Assembly: GCA_964016985.1 (NCBI GenBank)
Contig: OZ024826.1
Coordinates: 7,551,855-7,615,854, forward strand
Direction: 5' to 3'
Source: Anodontia alba
Taxonomy: Eukaryota; Mollusca; Bivalvia; Lucinida; Lucinidae
DNA length: 64,000 nucleotides
Shown here: positions 21,906 through 33,124 of the stretch, one piece after another
Layout of the letters: the number at the start of each line of letters is the position of its first letter
Position numbering within the stretch: the stretch's first letter is position 1
Notes under the pieces: generated by a model
Database searches by the model: none
Told to the model about the DNA's origin: nothing
What the model saw: the letters and a program-made list of their open reading frames with translations, nothing else
Position numbers and translations under genes: made by a program

Positions 21906-24900
21906 CAGGGCTCTGGAAATTTTGAAATCTGAATCGGTCCAGCCGATGACGATGACGTCATCAATGAGCCCATTTCCAAATAAAAAAAATATGTATATAT
22001 CACCTGTCACGAAAACTAATGACAATTGGCAGTCCTATAACTCCTTTTAAATAATACACCTCATCTCCGTTATATGACGGAAGTCCGGGTATAACGAGCA
22101 TGATCAAGGCTGGCGTCATCAATAAATACAGTCAGGTATGTAAAAAAAAACAAAAAAAAAAAAAAACGGTTTTGTTGTTATTTCCACCTCCGCAGGGTTT
22201 TCCTAAACTATTTATAAACAACTGATTCCTGTCTTGTATAAGCGCGAAGACGACGGGAAACAGGAGAGACGGAACGAAACGACTTTCATGGACCTAATAA
22301 GGTCTAATAAAAAAAGGCCTGCGCCACGGGCGGTTTTGCAGTTTTCAATGTTACAAAATTTGATCAGACTGCTTAAATTTTAAGCACTGACCAATCTTGT
22401 CTAGCGCAAGTGGTGCATTACTTATTTTTACCGTGAAATCTACCTTGAATTATATTCGCGTGTTACGGCAATCAACAACAACAAAAAAAACAAGAGCTGT
22501 CGGAGGACAGCGAGCTCGCCTGCTGGGTACATTTTATATTGTAACATTTTTATCATTAAGCCATATAATATAGGTCACACTGACCTAGATGTATTTGTAT
22601 GTAAGTCATTTTGTCACTTAGATATAATAATCCAGGTATGACAATTCTCCATGAAATAGTAATAAAAATAAAAGGCAAAATCACTGAAGCATGAAATATA
22701 GGTCACAATGACCTAGATATAGTAAGTGGTCATTCATTGGGTCACATGGAACTAATATCCCAGGTGTGACATTTATCCAACAAATAGTATTCAAGATATA
22801 AGGCAAAATCACTGAACCATGAAATATAGGTCACACCAACAGAGATATATTTTGACGTCAATAATCGAGTCACAAGGAACTAATATCCCAGGTGTGACAT
22901 TTATCCAACAAATAGTATTCAAGATATAAGGCAAAATCACTGAACCATGAAATATAGGTCACAATGACCTAGATATAGTAAGTGGTCATTCATTGGGTCA
23001 CATGGAAGTAATATCCCAGGTGTGACATTTATCCAACAAATAGTATTCAAGATATAAGGCAAAATCACTGAACCATGAAATATCGGTCACACCAACAGAG
23101 ATATATTTTGACGTCAATAATCGGGTCACAAGGAACTAATATCCCAGGTGTGACATTTATCCAACAAATAGTATTCAAGATATAAGGCAAAATCACTGAA
23201 CCATGAAATATAGGTCACACCAACAGAGATATATTTTGACGTCAATAATCGGGTCACAAGGAACTAATATCCCAGGTGTGACATTTATCCAACAAATAGT
23301 ATTCAAGATATAAGGCAAAATCACTGAACCATGAAATATAGGTCACAATGACCTAGATATAGTAAGTGGTCATTCATTGGGTCACATGGAAGTAATATCC
23401 CACGTGTGACATTTATCCAACAAATAGTATTCAAGATATAAGGCAAAATCACTGAACCATGAAATATAGGTTACACCAACAGAGATATATTTTGACGTCA
23501 ATAATCGGGTCACAAGGAACTTATATCCCAGGTGTGACATTTATCCAACAAATAGTATTCAAGCTATAAGGCAAAATCACTGAACCATGAAATATAGGTC
23601 ACAATGACCTAGATATAGTAAGTGGTCATTCATTGGGTCACATGGAAGTAATATCCCAGGTGCGACATTTATCCAACAAATAGTATTCAAGATATAAGGC
23701 AAAATCACTGAACCATGAAATATAGGTCACAATGACCTAGATATAGTAAGTGGTCATTCATTGGGTTACATGGAACTAATATCCCAGGTGTGACATTTAT
23801 CCAACAAATAGTATTCAAGATATAAGGCAAAATCACTGAACCATGAAATATAGGTCACAATGACCTAGATATAGTAAGTGGTCATTCATTGGGTCACATG
23901 GAACTAATATCCCAGGAGTGACATTTATCCAACAAATAGTATTCAAGATATAAGGCAAAATCACTGAACCATGAAATATAGGTCACAATGACCTAGATAT
24001 AGTAAGTGGTCATTCATTGGGTCACATGGAACTAATATCCCAGGTGTGACATTTAACCAACAAAAAGTATTCAAGATATAAGGCAAAATCACTGAACCAT
24101 GAAATATAGGTCACAATGACCTAGATATAGTAAGTGGTCATTCATTGGGTTACATGGAACTAATATCCCAGGTGTGACATTTATCCAACAAATAGTATTC
24201 AAGATATAAGGCAAAATCACTGAACCATGAAATATAGGTCACAATGACCTAGATATAGTAAGTGGTCATTCATTGGGTCACATGGAACTAATATCCCAGG
24301 TGTGACATTTATCCAACAAATAGTATTCAAGATATAAGGCAAAATCACTGAACCATGAAATATAGGTCACAATGACCTAGATATAGTAAGTGGTCATTCA
24401 TTGGGTCACATGGAAGTAATATCCCAGGTGTGACATTTAACCAACAAAAAGTATTCAAGATATAAGGCAAAATCACTGAACCATGAAATATAGGTCACAA
24501 TGACCTAGATATAGTAAGTGGTCATTCATTGGGTCACATGGAAGTAATATCCCAGGTGTGACATTTATCCAACAAATAGTATTCAAGATATAAGGCAAAA
24601 TCACTGGACCGTGAAATCTAGGTGACCTTGACCGTAAAATGTAGGTCACCATGACCTTCACTCTCTTACACTTAAACTGATGTCACATAGTTAGCTGATG
24701 TATAACCAGTTGTGTCTATAACCTGTAGGCATATAAGATTTTACAAATGTGTCCTAGATTTTGACCCCTAGCCCCACCCCAAGGCCCACCCTGAGGTATG
24801 AACCCAGGGGTATGTTCTTTTGGAATCTCAGAAGACTCGTCCAGGTACCCAAATTCTAAATATGAATGCTCTATGAGGAGTGAAAGTCAAGATATAAGAA

Positions 24901-25881
24901 TTTGAAAAACTTTAACACAGTATTACAAAGGTGTCCTAGATTCTGACCCCTAGCCCCACCCAGGGGCATGAACCCAGGGGTTTATTCTCTTGGAATCTCA
25001 GAAGACCCTCCAAGGTACCTAAGTTCCAAATTTGATGCCTCTGTGAGGAGTGACTGTTGAGATATAAGCATTTGAAAAACTTTAACACAGTGTGACGGGA
25101 ACGGGAACGGGAACGCAAACGCAAACGCAAACGCAAACGTGGACGACCGGGGTGACTACAATAGCTCTCCTTGTACTTCGTACAGGCGAGCTAAAAAAAA
25201 GAAGCAATCAATAATACCCAGATCAGACGCCGTTGTATGCGACATCTGATCAGGACGAACACAGTTTGGGAATTCATTTATCGAATCTGGGACCGATTAA
25301 CCGTCTAGATCAAAACAAAAAAAGAAGAGGAAGAAAACGGGTGCGTTCAAGCGGTGCATTCTTTTATCACTCTCAGTAAAGCGACCTTTGATCTTTTGGA
25401 CACGCCGACTGCACCTGGATGTTTTGCAGTCTCAGTGTATTCACACGTGTCACACAAACGGATTAAATTATCAGACTACCGTTACTGATGATTCGTGTTA
25501 ATCGCTTGTTTACCGCACAAAGGTCAGTGAAGTGTTATTTTTTGACAATGTTTGTATAATGACGTAATTAATTTGTGCTGCGGGTAGGTTGCCGTTATTC
25601 AGCTGTCTCTCCAATATACATGTCAAATGACCGTTTAGAGCCTTTTAACTACCATAATATCGCATTTAAAAGGTAAGCGGACGTTGTCAGTTTGGGAAGA
25701 CTTGACCGTTTGTGATTTTTTAGACATCATTGATTCGTGAAAATTGGTTGGTTTGGGAAAAATGGGGTTCCAGGCACAAACCTGTTGGACCGATTTATTA
25801 GCGTTTTGGGGTGTTTGAAATCGGTCCAGAATTCTTAATTTCGGTCCAGACCGGCTATTTTTCCGGTTTTCCCGAGCCCTG
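21906..25881. mobile_element. hAT-like non-autonomous DNA transposon, with a nested tandem element
   Basis: Exact 8-bp duplication AACCAGAG at 21898-21905 and 25882-25889. Termini CAGGGCTCTGG and CGAGCCCTG are inverted, and subterminal ATCGGTCCAG-type motifs occur in both orientations. 8-bp TSD and CAGGG-like ends are typical of hAT. About 1.27 kb remains after removing the nested element at 22490-25200. No transposase recognised. Confidence 0.75.
22490..25200 (+). mobile_element. Tandem-core element K4, two interleaved unit types
   Basis: Left end ACAAGAGCTGTCGGAGGACA with hairpin GCTGTCGGAGGACAGC, then GAGCTCGCCTG. The core has about 15 units of ~125-130 bp in two types: type A with CACAATGACCTAGATATAG, type B with CACCAACAGAGATATATTTT. 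Then two copies of a CCTAGATT-TGACCCCTAGCC unit, a (GGAACG)/(CAAACG) microsatellite (25094-25140), and the end CGTACAGGCGAGCTAAAA. Sister copy at 48748-50902. Confidence 0.85.
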
Positions 25882-25889
25882 AACCAGAG

Positions 25890-26439
25890 ATCCATATTGC
25901 CTTGGTGCTCCTCAAATGGGTAATGTTGATTTTTTTCAGAACTATTTCACATGACTGAAATGCCCATATAATACAAAAGATAATCTAATAATGATACAAG
26001 GAAAGATTGCACAATGTAAAAAGTTGCCTCTGGGACATATGCAATTTTTGAAGGCCCAGATCAGACACTATTATTATACAGTAAAAATAACACAGAATGA
26101 CAGAGATCAACTAATTAAAATTTAAGTTCAAAACCAAGCCGAGGTGTGAGAGAATGTACCTTATGATAAGCATAGACTCAGACTGATTAGTCTTCTCTGT
26201 CTGCCTGAAAAAGTCCTGAATCCTTGGCTATCCAGACTGCCCCGGGAATATTCTGATTACACTGTGGATACACAGGCTGATATGACTCTTCACTGGGTAC
26301 AATTTACAAGGTAAGTTTTCTCATGCTGTGGCTCAATTACCTCTTTTTGTCACACACTAGTTCTTTCCCTGCAGCTGGTCTACCATTCGAGAGCCTTAGA
26401 TATTATAATCCCCCCCCATCTTTAGTCCATAAACAGTTC
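25890..26439. repeat. Mostly unassigned; J-related element at about 26140-26336
   Basis: The inner part has termini with GAGAGAATGTACCTTATG and, inverted, AATTGAGCC-type ends, and GACTCAGACTGATTAGTCTT inside. The first 250 bp show nothing recognisable. Confidence 0.45.
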
Positions 26440-26652
26440 TTAACCCTTCTCTTGCTGCACCCGACATGCCCTGTCTTAGCAAACAGTGTAGATCCAGATC
26501 AGTTGATTTCTGAAGAAGCCAACTGATCTGGATCTGCACTGTTTGTCATTAAATATGTGAATTTCTATCAAAAGCCTGGATCAAGTAATCTGATTGGCTG
26601 GAAATTAGAAGTGGGCGTGGCATCTTAATTTATTCAGCAAGGGAAGGGTTAA
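26440..26652. mobile_element. C-family MITE, inverted orientation
   Basis: TTAA both ends, outer CCCTTCTCTTGCTG and inverse CAGCAAGGGAAGGG, hairpin GATTTCTGAAGAAGCCAACT in the centre. Confidence 0.8.
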
Positions 26653-26659
26653 CATTTTC

Positions 26660-27070
26660 TGTATTTATACTAAGTATTGGAAGCAAGCAGAGTAAACCCT
26701 CATCAGCCAGAATGCAGTATCTGATCAAGATCTACACTGTTTGCCACTCATCCAGCATTTTTAGCCATATATATCAATAAGCAGCAAAACAAAATGATCT
26801 TAATCAAATTTTACAAGTATGTTATTAGATGTTAACCCATTGTAGACTGAATAGACTCTCCCACACTATATATTGGAGACTCCAATTTCCATTTTAGGTA
26901 CGTCCGGCTATGAGATTTACATATTCCTAGAAAAAAATGGCTAAACTATTTGCAAACAGTAGAGACCCTGATCAGACACCGCGTTCTGCGGTGTCTGATC
27001 TGGGTCTGCACTGTTTGCCAAGTACCCTTTTACAGGTATCCGGACTACAATGGATTAAGGTGTCTCAATA
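26660..27070. repeat. Q-type MITEs, two adjoining copies
   Basis: Two cores: CAGTATCTGATCAAGATCTA near 26710 and GACACCGCGTTCTGCGGTGT near 26975, both ending in CACTGTTTGCC. The outer parts read like TATTTATACTAAGTATTGG. Confidence 0.55.
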
Positions 27071-27105
27071 TTCAGGGTAAATAATTCATTAAGTACATCA
27101 ACAAT

Positions 27106-27229
27106 TTAATGCTTAGCACTCAGTAAAATTTTCAGCAGAGGACATATTGAAATATTTTGTTTTTTATTTTTCCCAGGAAAATATTTTTTAAAAATGTCTG
27201 CCAAAAATTTTACCAAGAATGCTATTTAA
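27106..27229. repeat. B-family MITE with the apex deleted
   Basis: TTAA at both ends with GCTTAGCACTCAGTAAAATT and its inverse, but without the TTTGACATTT hairpin arms. Confidence 0.65.
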
Positions 27230-27424
27230 GCATTATTGCAGCTCTAGATAAGATAACTTCTTCCCAGCACTGATGCCGCATCTTCCAGATACATAATACC
27301 TCCGAGAAAAGTTTTATACCAATACAGAGAAGATACATGCCATTTCCATGGTTTTACTTTATGAAATATTGGAAGCTTGCACAAAGTTTGATATGGAGCA
27401 GCTTCCATAATGTATGTGCACAAC

Positions 27425-27665
27425 AGACACAGTCAGATCAGCTTGATTAGCCATAGTTTAATCAGTCTTAAATGTCAGCCTGAAAATGCCTTGGCTAGCC
27501 ACAAAGCAGCCAGTATAGCCTGATCAGACTGCAAGAGCAAATGTCAGTTTGTGTGGAGGTTTTAGGGCTCTGTCAACCCAAATGGGTCATGCTGAGCGTG
27601 GTCAGTTTACCTAATCACACTTTTACTAGGCAGGTCTAGTACTCTAAGTTGTTAACCAGTAATGT
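27425..27665. repeat. J-related fragment followed by a SINE tail fragment
   Basis: GACACAGTCAGATCAGC-type motifs to about 27545, then GGAGGTTTTAGGGCTCTGTC through TTGTTAACCAGTAATGTG, which matches the body of the tRNA-SINE (minus orientation). Confidence 0.55.
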
Positions 27666-27689
27666 GTAATTTTTTTGTCCAAGTATATA

Positions 27690-28440
27690 CACAACTGTAA
27701 CCATTGTGTACATAACCATGTCTGAAGATATAGTGACAATTGTGATAATGTAAACATACCAATGTCAGCAAACAAAAACAATTGTGCTTTAATATACATA
27801 TGCATGTCAGTATATATACACACAAATGATGCTAATTATACATAAAAATATCAGTGTACATATACACAACTGTCACTTCATACGCATACAAATGTCAGGG
27901 TACACAAATGTTGCTAAGTATACATTGATCTTGATTGATTGTGTTGGGGTTTAACAACACGTCAACCCTTGTGGGTAATTTTGTGTCGTCTCCCAGAGAA
28001 AGGAAGAAAAGAGATAGAAGAGATAGAAGAAGAGATGAAAGAGGAACAGGGAAGAAAGAGGAACAGGAATACTGAAGGAACTGAAGAAATAAAAACATTC
28101 CCCTCTACCCTTACTTGCTACAAGGATAGCAGGCCTTGCCCATCTGTAAGTCAATATCAGTTGGATGCCCCGGTGATGTTGCTACATACAAATGCCAGAG
28201 CATATACACAACTGTCACTTAATACACATACAAATGTGCCTGTATATACTATACGCACAAATGTTGCTAAATATACAAACAAATGCCAGAGCATATACAC
28301 ACAACTGTCACTTAATACATATACAAATGTCAGTGTATATACACAAATGTTGTAACATATACATACAAATGCACAATTGTCACCTAATACACAAACAAAT
28401 ATTACCATGAATACATACAAATGTCACATGTAAACACATA
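27690..28440. repeat. Degenerate minisatellite (ATACACAAATGTC-type), interrupted
   Basis: Many irregular units such as ATACAAATGTCAGTGTATAT and CACAACTGTCACTTAATACA. Interrupted at about 27925-28155 by a different sequence with GGGGTTTAACAACACGTCAA and an AGATAGAAG purine stretch. Further units recur near 29550-29620. Confidence 0.65.
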
Positions 28441-28544
28441 ATAATTGTATGCAAACAATCATACTTTGTACACACCCAACTCTTGACACATACACTGTAC
28501 ATAGCTTTTGATAAGCCACTTTTTCCACCAAAAAGTATCTAAAT

Positions 28545-28660
28545 TTTTCTTATTTCTCGACAAATCATATGTTGTAGGTACTCATTAGAAGCGCCTCGGT
28601 GAGGCGCTTCCAATGAGTACCCACAACTTATGTTTTCGTCAAAACATAAGAAAACTATTT
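28545..28660. repeat. A-family hairpin MITE
   Basis: TTTCTTATTTCTCGACAAAT to CGTCAAAACATAAGAAAA, apex GCGCCTCGGTGAGGCGC. Confidence 0.8.
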
Positions 28661-28794
28661 ACTTGATACCCACTCCTATCTAGGCCTACACACTACTGTC
28701 TTAGTGTACATATAGCTGTCAACATGTGTGCAAAAATGTCTCTGTGACCATAGCTCCAGATAATGTATTGTTTTAAAACAAAACATGCTACTTT

Positions 28795-28900
28795 TATTCT
28801 CTTTTTTCTCCACAAAAACATGCTATGGATACTTGCCTCTAGGCACTCCTAATGAGTACCAACAATGTATGTTTTCAATGGAGAAATAAGAACAGTATTT
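28795..28900. repeat. A-family hairpin MITE, diverged
   Basis: TTTTTTCTCCACAAAAACAT inverted by TTTTCAATGGAGAAATAAGA. Confidence 0.65.
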
Positions 28901-29540
28901 ATCTGGATATTCCTCCTATATGAAGCTATTTGTGTATCAGGGTTTGAAATCACTTAACACTTCATACTCTGTCACTATTCTACAAAATATATGAATGACA
29001 GATTATTAGTTCTGACAGTCATGTCTACTGTTATTATTTTATACCTTGCTTGGATTAACTAAGAGGATTGGAAATATCAATAGGTTATATTAAAATAACA
29101 AAAGTAGAAATGGCCTGAGGAAACCTCAGTATGGATTGTTTGTGAGACTTTATACACATGGTTTGTTGGTGGTGATGCAATGTCATATGATATAGACCTT
29201 TATATATTTCATGGCCTTTATAGTCAGACAACTGACATTTTGGGAGGAAATCAGAACTATATTTGGTTTGCCATTCCAGTAGTCTATGCCCATAAAGAAT
29301 CTTTTGATGTAATTTAAAAGGAAAGAAACAAAACAATATCAAATTTAATGAGGCTGTTTTATGCCTATATCGTATAGTTTCAAAATAAACTATAAAGCAG
29401 TCATACAAACATTATTCTAATGACTTCTCAAATGTAGTGAAGGAATTAGCACAATACACAATGTGAAATTATGATCATTTGTTTGTTGTCAAAACTAGTA
29501 TTCAATTTAACCAATACATCAAACACTACTAAAATCTTAA
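28901..29540. other. Unassigned
   Basis: No repeat structure or coding feature recognised. Downstream of msl3 by about 1.3 kb. Confidence 0.4.
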
Positions 29541-29621
29541 TCTAAGTACAAAAATGTCACTTTGTATCCACATAGCTATCACCATGTATACATATAACTG
29601 TATACACAAAGTTGTATACAC

Positions 29622-29930
29622 AGGTGGCTCAGTTGGATGCGCCATCCGACTGGAGACCAGGATGTCGCGGATTCGACCCGCCGAGATCGACAACATTCTT
29701 TCGTGGAGATTGATCATGAAATATTTTCTATGGTCATTCTCTCCCTAAGGGCCTTCTGCTGATTCAAGAAGGGCAGTTGTCAGTTTCTGGCGAAAGAATG
29801 TGCACATTACTGGTTAACCGCTTAAGGAACTAAGCCTGCCCAGTAAACGTGTGGTTAGGTAAACTGACCATGCTCGACAAGACCCCATTGGGTTGACTGG
29901 GCCATAAAACCTCAACACAAACAAACAAAC
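29622..29930 (+). mobile_element. tRNA-derived SINE, full-length type
   Basis: tRNA-like head with A box TGGCTCAGTTGGATGC and a B-box-like GGATTCGACCCG (one change from GGTTCGA), then the body and a CAAA-type tail. One substitution in the B box may have silenced its promoter. No long duplication is evident. Confidence 0.8.
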
Positions 29931-30172
29931 TCTTGTATATGTTTTGTGTTGCCATGTTGATGTTATGTATTATATTGTAGGGGAAGGGTTGTAACTAATG
30001 TTGTGGCCCAACCCCATTGCTATATAGAGGCAATATGTTTAACCTAACCTAACAAAGTTGTCAGACGTAGTCCTGTCACATCTCAGAGCTTTAGATTAGA
30101 AGAGTGCCCAGATATAATTATTACCACAGCTATATCTCCAGATAAGACGAATAGCAAGATAACTATTGTTCT

Positions 30173-30270
30173 AATTTTTCCATGAATGCATGCAAATATA
30201 TATTGTGGGTATTCATCAGACGTGACTTGCTGAGGCTATTGCACATTTTTGTGCAGAAATAAGAAAAAAA
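30173..30270. repeat. A-family hairpin MITE, diverged
   Basis: AATTTTTCCATGAATGCATG to TTGTGCAGAAATAAG, apex GACTTGCTGAGG. Confidence 0.55.
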
Positions 30271-30424
30271 GATGAAAAAAAAAACAACAACATAGTTTTT
30301 GTCTGAAACAAGACATGTATCCATAGTACACAAATGCCCCCACACTTTGATTTTGCCCATATGGTACAACAACTGGATGCACAAACTTTAACAGCTATTT
30401 TCCAAAAGCTCAATTTGCTCTGTT

Positions 30425-30710
30425 ATACATTTTGACCCCTAGCCCCACCGCAGGACATGATCTAGGAGCAACTCTAGCACAGAGTTGAAGGTTTAGGTCT
30501 GGATAAGTAGCATATAAAATTTCAACTTCCTAGCTTATAAGGTATCCAAGTTATGACCAACAAGAGAAACCAGGACATAAATGTCAATGTAAATTTGAAT
30601 GTAAACTTTAACATTCCTTTGACTCTGGTTACAAACATGAAGGAATGTAACACCATGGCGCAACACTACATGCCCCACTGCTGCCTTCAGCAGGAGGGGG
30701 CATAAAAAGC
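30425..30710 (+). repeat. 3' part of a tandem-core type element, just downstream of the msl3 stop
   Basis: Begins TTTTGACCCCTAGCCCCACC, the same motif as the late part of K4 and K5, and ends CTTCAGCAGGAGGGGGCATA then AAAAAG. If transcribed it would lie in the msl3 3' UTR. Confidence 0.5.
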
Positions 30711-30823
30711 ACCTAAACTGAAGCTATGCACAGCTAAGTTTTTATGAAAGAACACATACAAAATTCAGTACTTTCTGGATAAAAAAGCATCTTATCTAGA
30801 ACTAAGAGTCTCTTTCAGATAAT

Positions 30824-30890
30824 TTATGCCTCAGAAGCAGGAACATAGACACTTTCTGGAAACAGCTCCGCCAGGTGTTCTGACAAATAA
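30824..30890 (-). CDS. msl3: msl3 exon j: C-terminal exon with stop codon
   Basis: 67 bp after a CTTTTACAG acceptor, 5.8 kb from exon i. Encodes [20 protein letters not shown], Ala, then TAA. It matches the '[21 protein letters not shown]' end of MSL3 but stops about eleven residues earlier than human MSL3. No clear AATAAA on the minus strand was found within the next few hundred bases, so the 3' UTR end is not placed. Confidence 0.9.
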
Positions 30891-32118
30891 CTGTAAAAGA
30901 AGAACAGAAGAAAACATAAGTGAGACAAGCCGAACTGTACCTAACCCTATATAAGAATAGCAGACCCAAACAGGTTTAACACTTGTATGTGTTTAACTAT
31001 TTCCTTTATGATAAGAAATTTCTTGCAATCATGGCCCAGTTGTTCAAAGCGTCGTTAGCTTAACGAGCTCGTTAAGGGTCATTTCGTTAACTGTTTTAGC
31101 GGATTCAATATATAATATTCTGATATTTTTTGCTAAAAAAATGTGAGTAGCTTTTGCACTGCAAAAGCTACTCACATTTTTTCAGCAAATAATTTCAGCA
31201 TATTTGCATATCACTTGATGTAAATTTTAAGGAATCGTTAACTAACGACATTGTTAGCTTTGAATAACTGGGCCCATATTTTTCAAATACCTCTCCTTAT
31301 AATATATATATGCTGGAGTATGAGATAATGATGCTAAAATATGAAGTCATTATGAAAACACAAATATATTCAAATATATAGAAAATTTCACCTCCAAAAA
31401 CTGAAAATTTTCAGGTAAAAAAACTGATATTTTTCATATATCTGCTTAAAACATAGATTATGGGTACTCGTTAGAACCACCTCGGCGAGGCGGTACCCAC
31501 GATCTATGTTTTTGAGCAGAAATAAGAAAAATAATGTATACCCCTGTAAACCCCAGTTTTACTGTATAAAAGTGGGGTTTAAGGGGGTCAAAATTATATA
31601 AGTATGTTTTCGTGATGGTATTTTTTATTATTCTATTCTTGTTGTATGCAATTTCACACAGAAAACATTTAAATACAAATTCAACAGAAATATCTAATAA
31701 GATTTTGATGAATGTAAACATTAGTTTTATTGTAAAATAAACAACTGATAAAGCTCTGATGTCAAAAACTGGTGCCTTGAAAATTAATATATTTAATATT
31801 AAAACAAAAATGATAGTATCAAAATGACAAAGGGGATTTTTACTGTACAACTTTAAAAAGGGGAATTAACACTTTCAAGGGAATAAAACTCTTGTCAAAA
31901 CTGTTTTTGCTCCTTTCTGAAAAGGGGTCTACTCTAAAAGGAAAGAGTTTGCACATATCAGGAGCAAATTCTTTCCTTTTAAAGTAGACCCCTTTTCAGA
32001 AGTGAGTTGGTGTTGTGGAGAAGTCATGGAAGTTGTCTCTCGTACAAAATGGCAGAAAATCTGCCAAGTATATCCAGTCCCCTTAAAACCTACAGTAGAG
32101 AAATACATATATATATAT

Positions 32119-32196
<78 letters not shown>

Positions 32197-33090
32197 ACCT
32201 CTTTATAACACTACTGTTGGGTCCATAGCATAAACTGTGTTTGTTAAACAACCGTGTTATATCCAAACAAAAATGTATAGATTATATTGAAAAATGACCA
32301 TTTATGGTCATTTTTCAATATAATCTATACATTTTTGGGATCCATCTTTGAACCTTGTTATATCCAAAACCGTGTTATAAAGAACCGTCTTATAAAGAGG
32401 TTGTAGTGTATATATAGAGGATCTTACATGAGTGGTCATTTAATATGAAATTTATGAAACGAGTTTGGGTAATTTTGGTATTTTGCGAGCTTTAGCGAGC
32501 AAAATACCGAAATTACCCAACGAGTTTCATAAATTTCATATTAAATGACCACGAATGTAAGATTCTGTTCATCACATGGCCCTTCCGATGACAAAAAGTG
32601 CACAAAATATATTTTTAAAGATAACGGCTTTCCATAGCTAGGCGAAACAACTCACTACCAAGCAGTCAATAGTACTACGCAACAAAAATAGTTCGCATAT
32701 TATTTGGTAAGTACCGAAAATAACTAGAAACAAGATAAATATGCCATTTATTACTTCGTTAAACTGAAGGAAATAATGATGAATTTTATTTGAGCTAATA
32801 AACATTTCATTTGAATAAATCAATTCAAAACTAAATATTCCATTGAACAACGTCATTCAGCGAGTCAATACGTCACTGAGAACCAGTGGGGAAATCCCCC
32901 ACACTCAGCTGTCATACATGTATTTAAAGGTCATTGACCTTGATAATACAGTTTTATGCGGTGGTTGACGCACTCAAGTAAACGACAGATTTCAAGACTA
33001 TTAAACGTTTTAACTATAGTTTGGATTTTGATTTGACACATTTATTGATTGTCTGAGTCATGTCATCCTCCAATGCTTTTTTGGAGGAGG

Positions 33091-33124
<34 letters not shown>

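Noticed and set aside
22490..25200. Regular repeats that could suggest a CRISPR array
   Set aside because: Whole ~125-bp units repeat head to tail with no unique spacers, in animal DNA, and no cas genes are present.
25635..25895. 86-residue minus frame at the right end of the hAT-like element as a transposase remnant
   Set aside because: It covers the terminal and subterminal repeats and shows no hAT dimerisation or catalytic motif.
27939..28355. 138-residue frame with Glu/Lys/Arg-rich start
   Set aside because: Encoded by a purine tract and the ATACAAATGTC minisatellite.
29622..29690. tRNA gene
   Set aside because: A and B boxes are present but they form the head of a SINE with body, tail and multiple copies; no foldable mature tRNA was confirmed.
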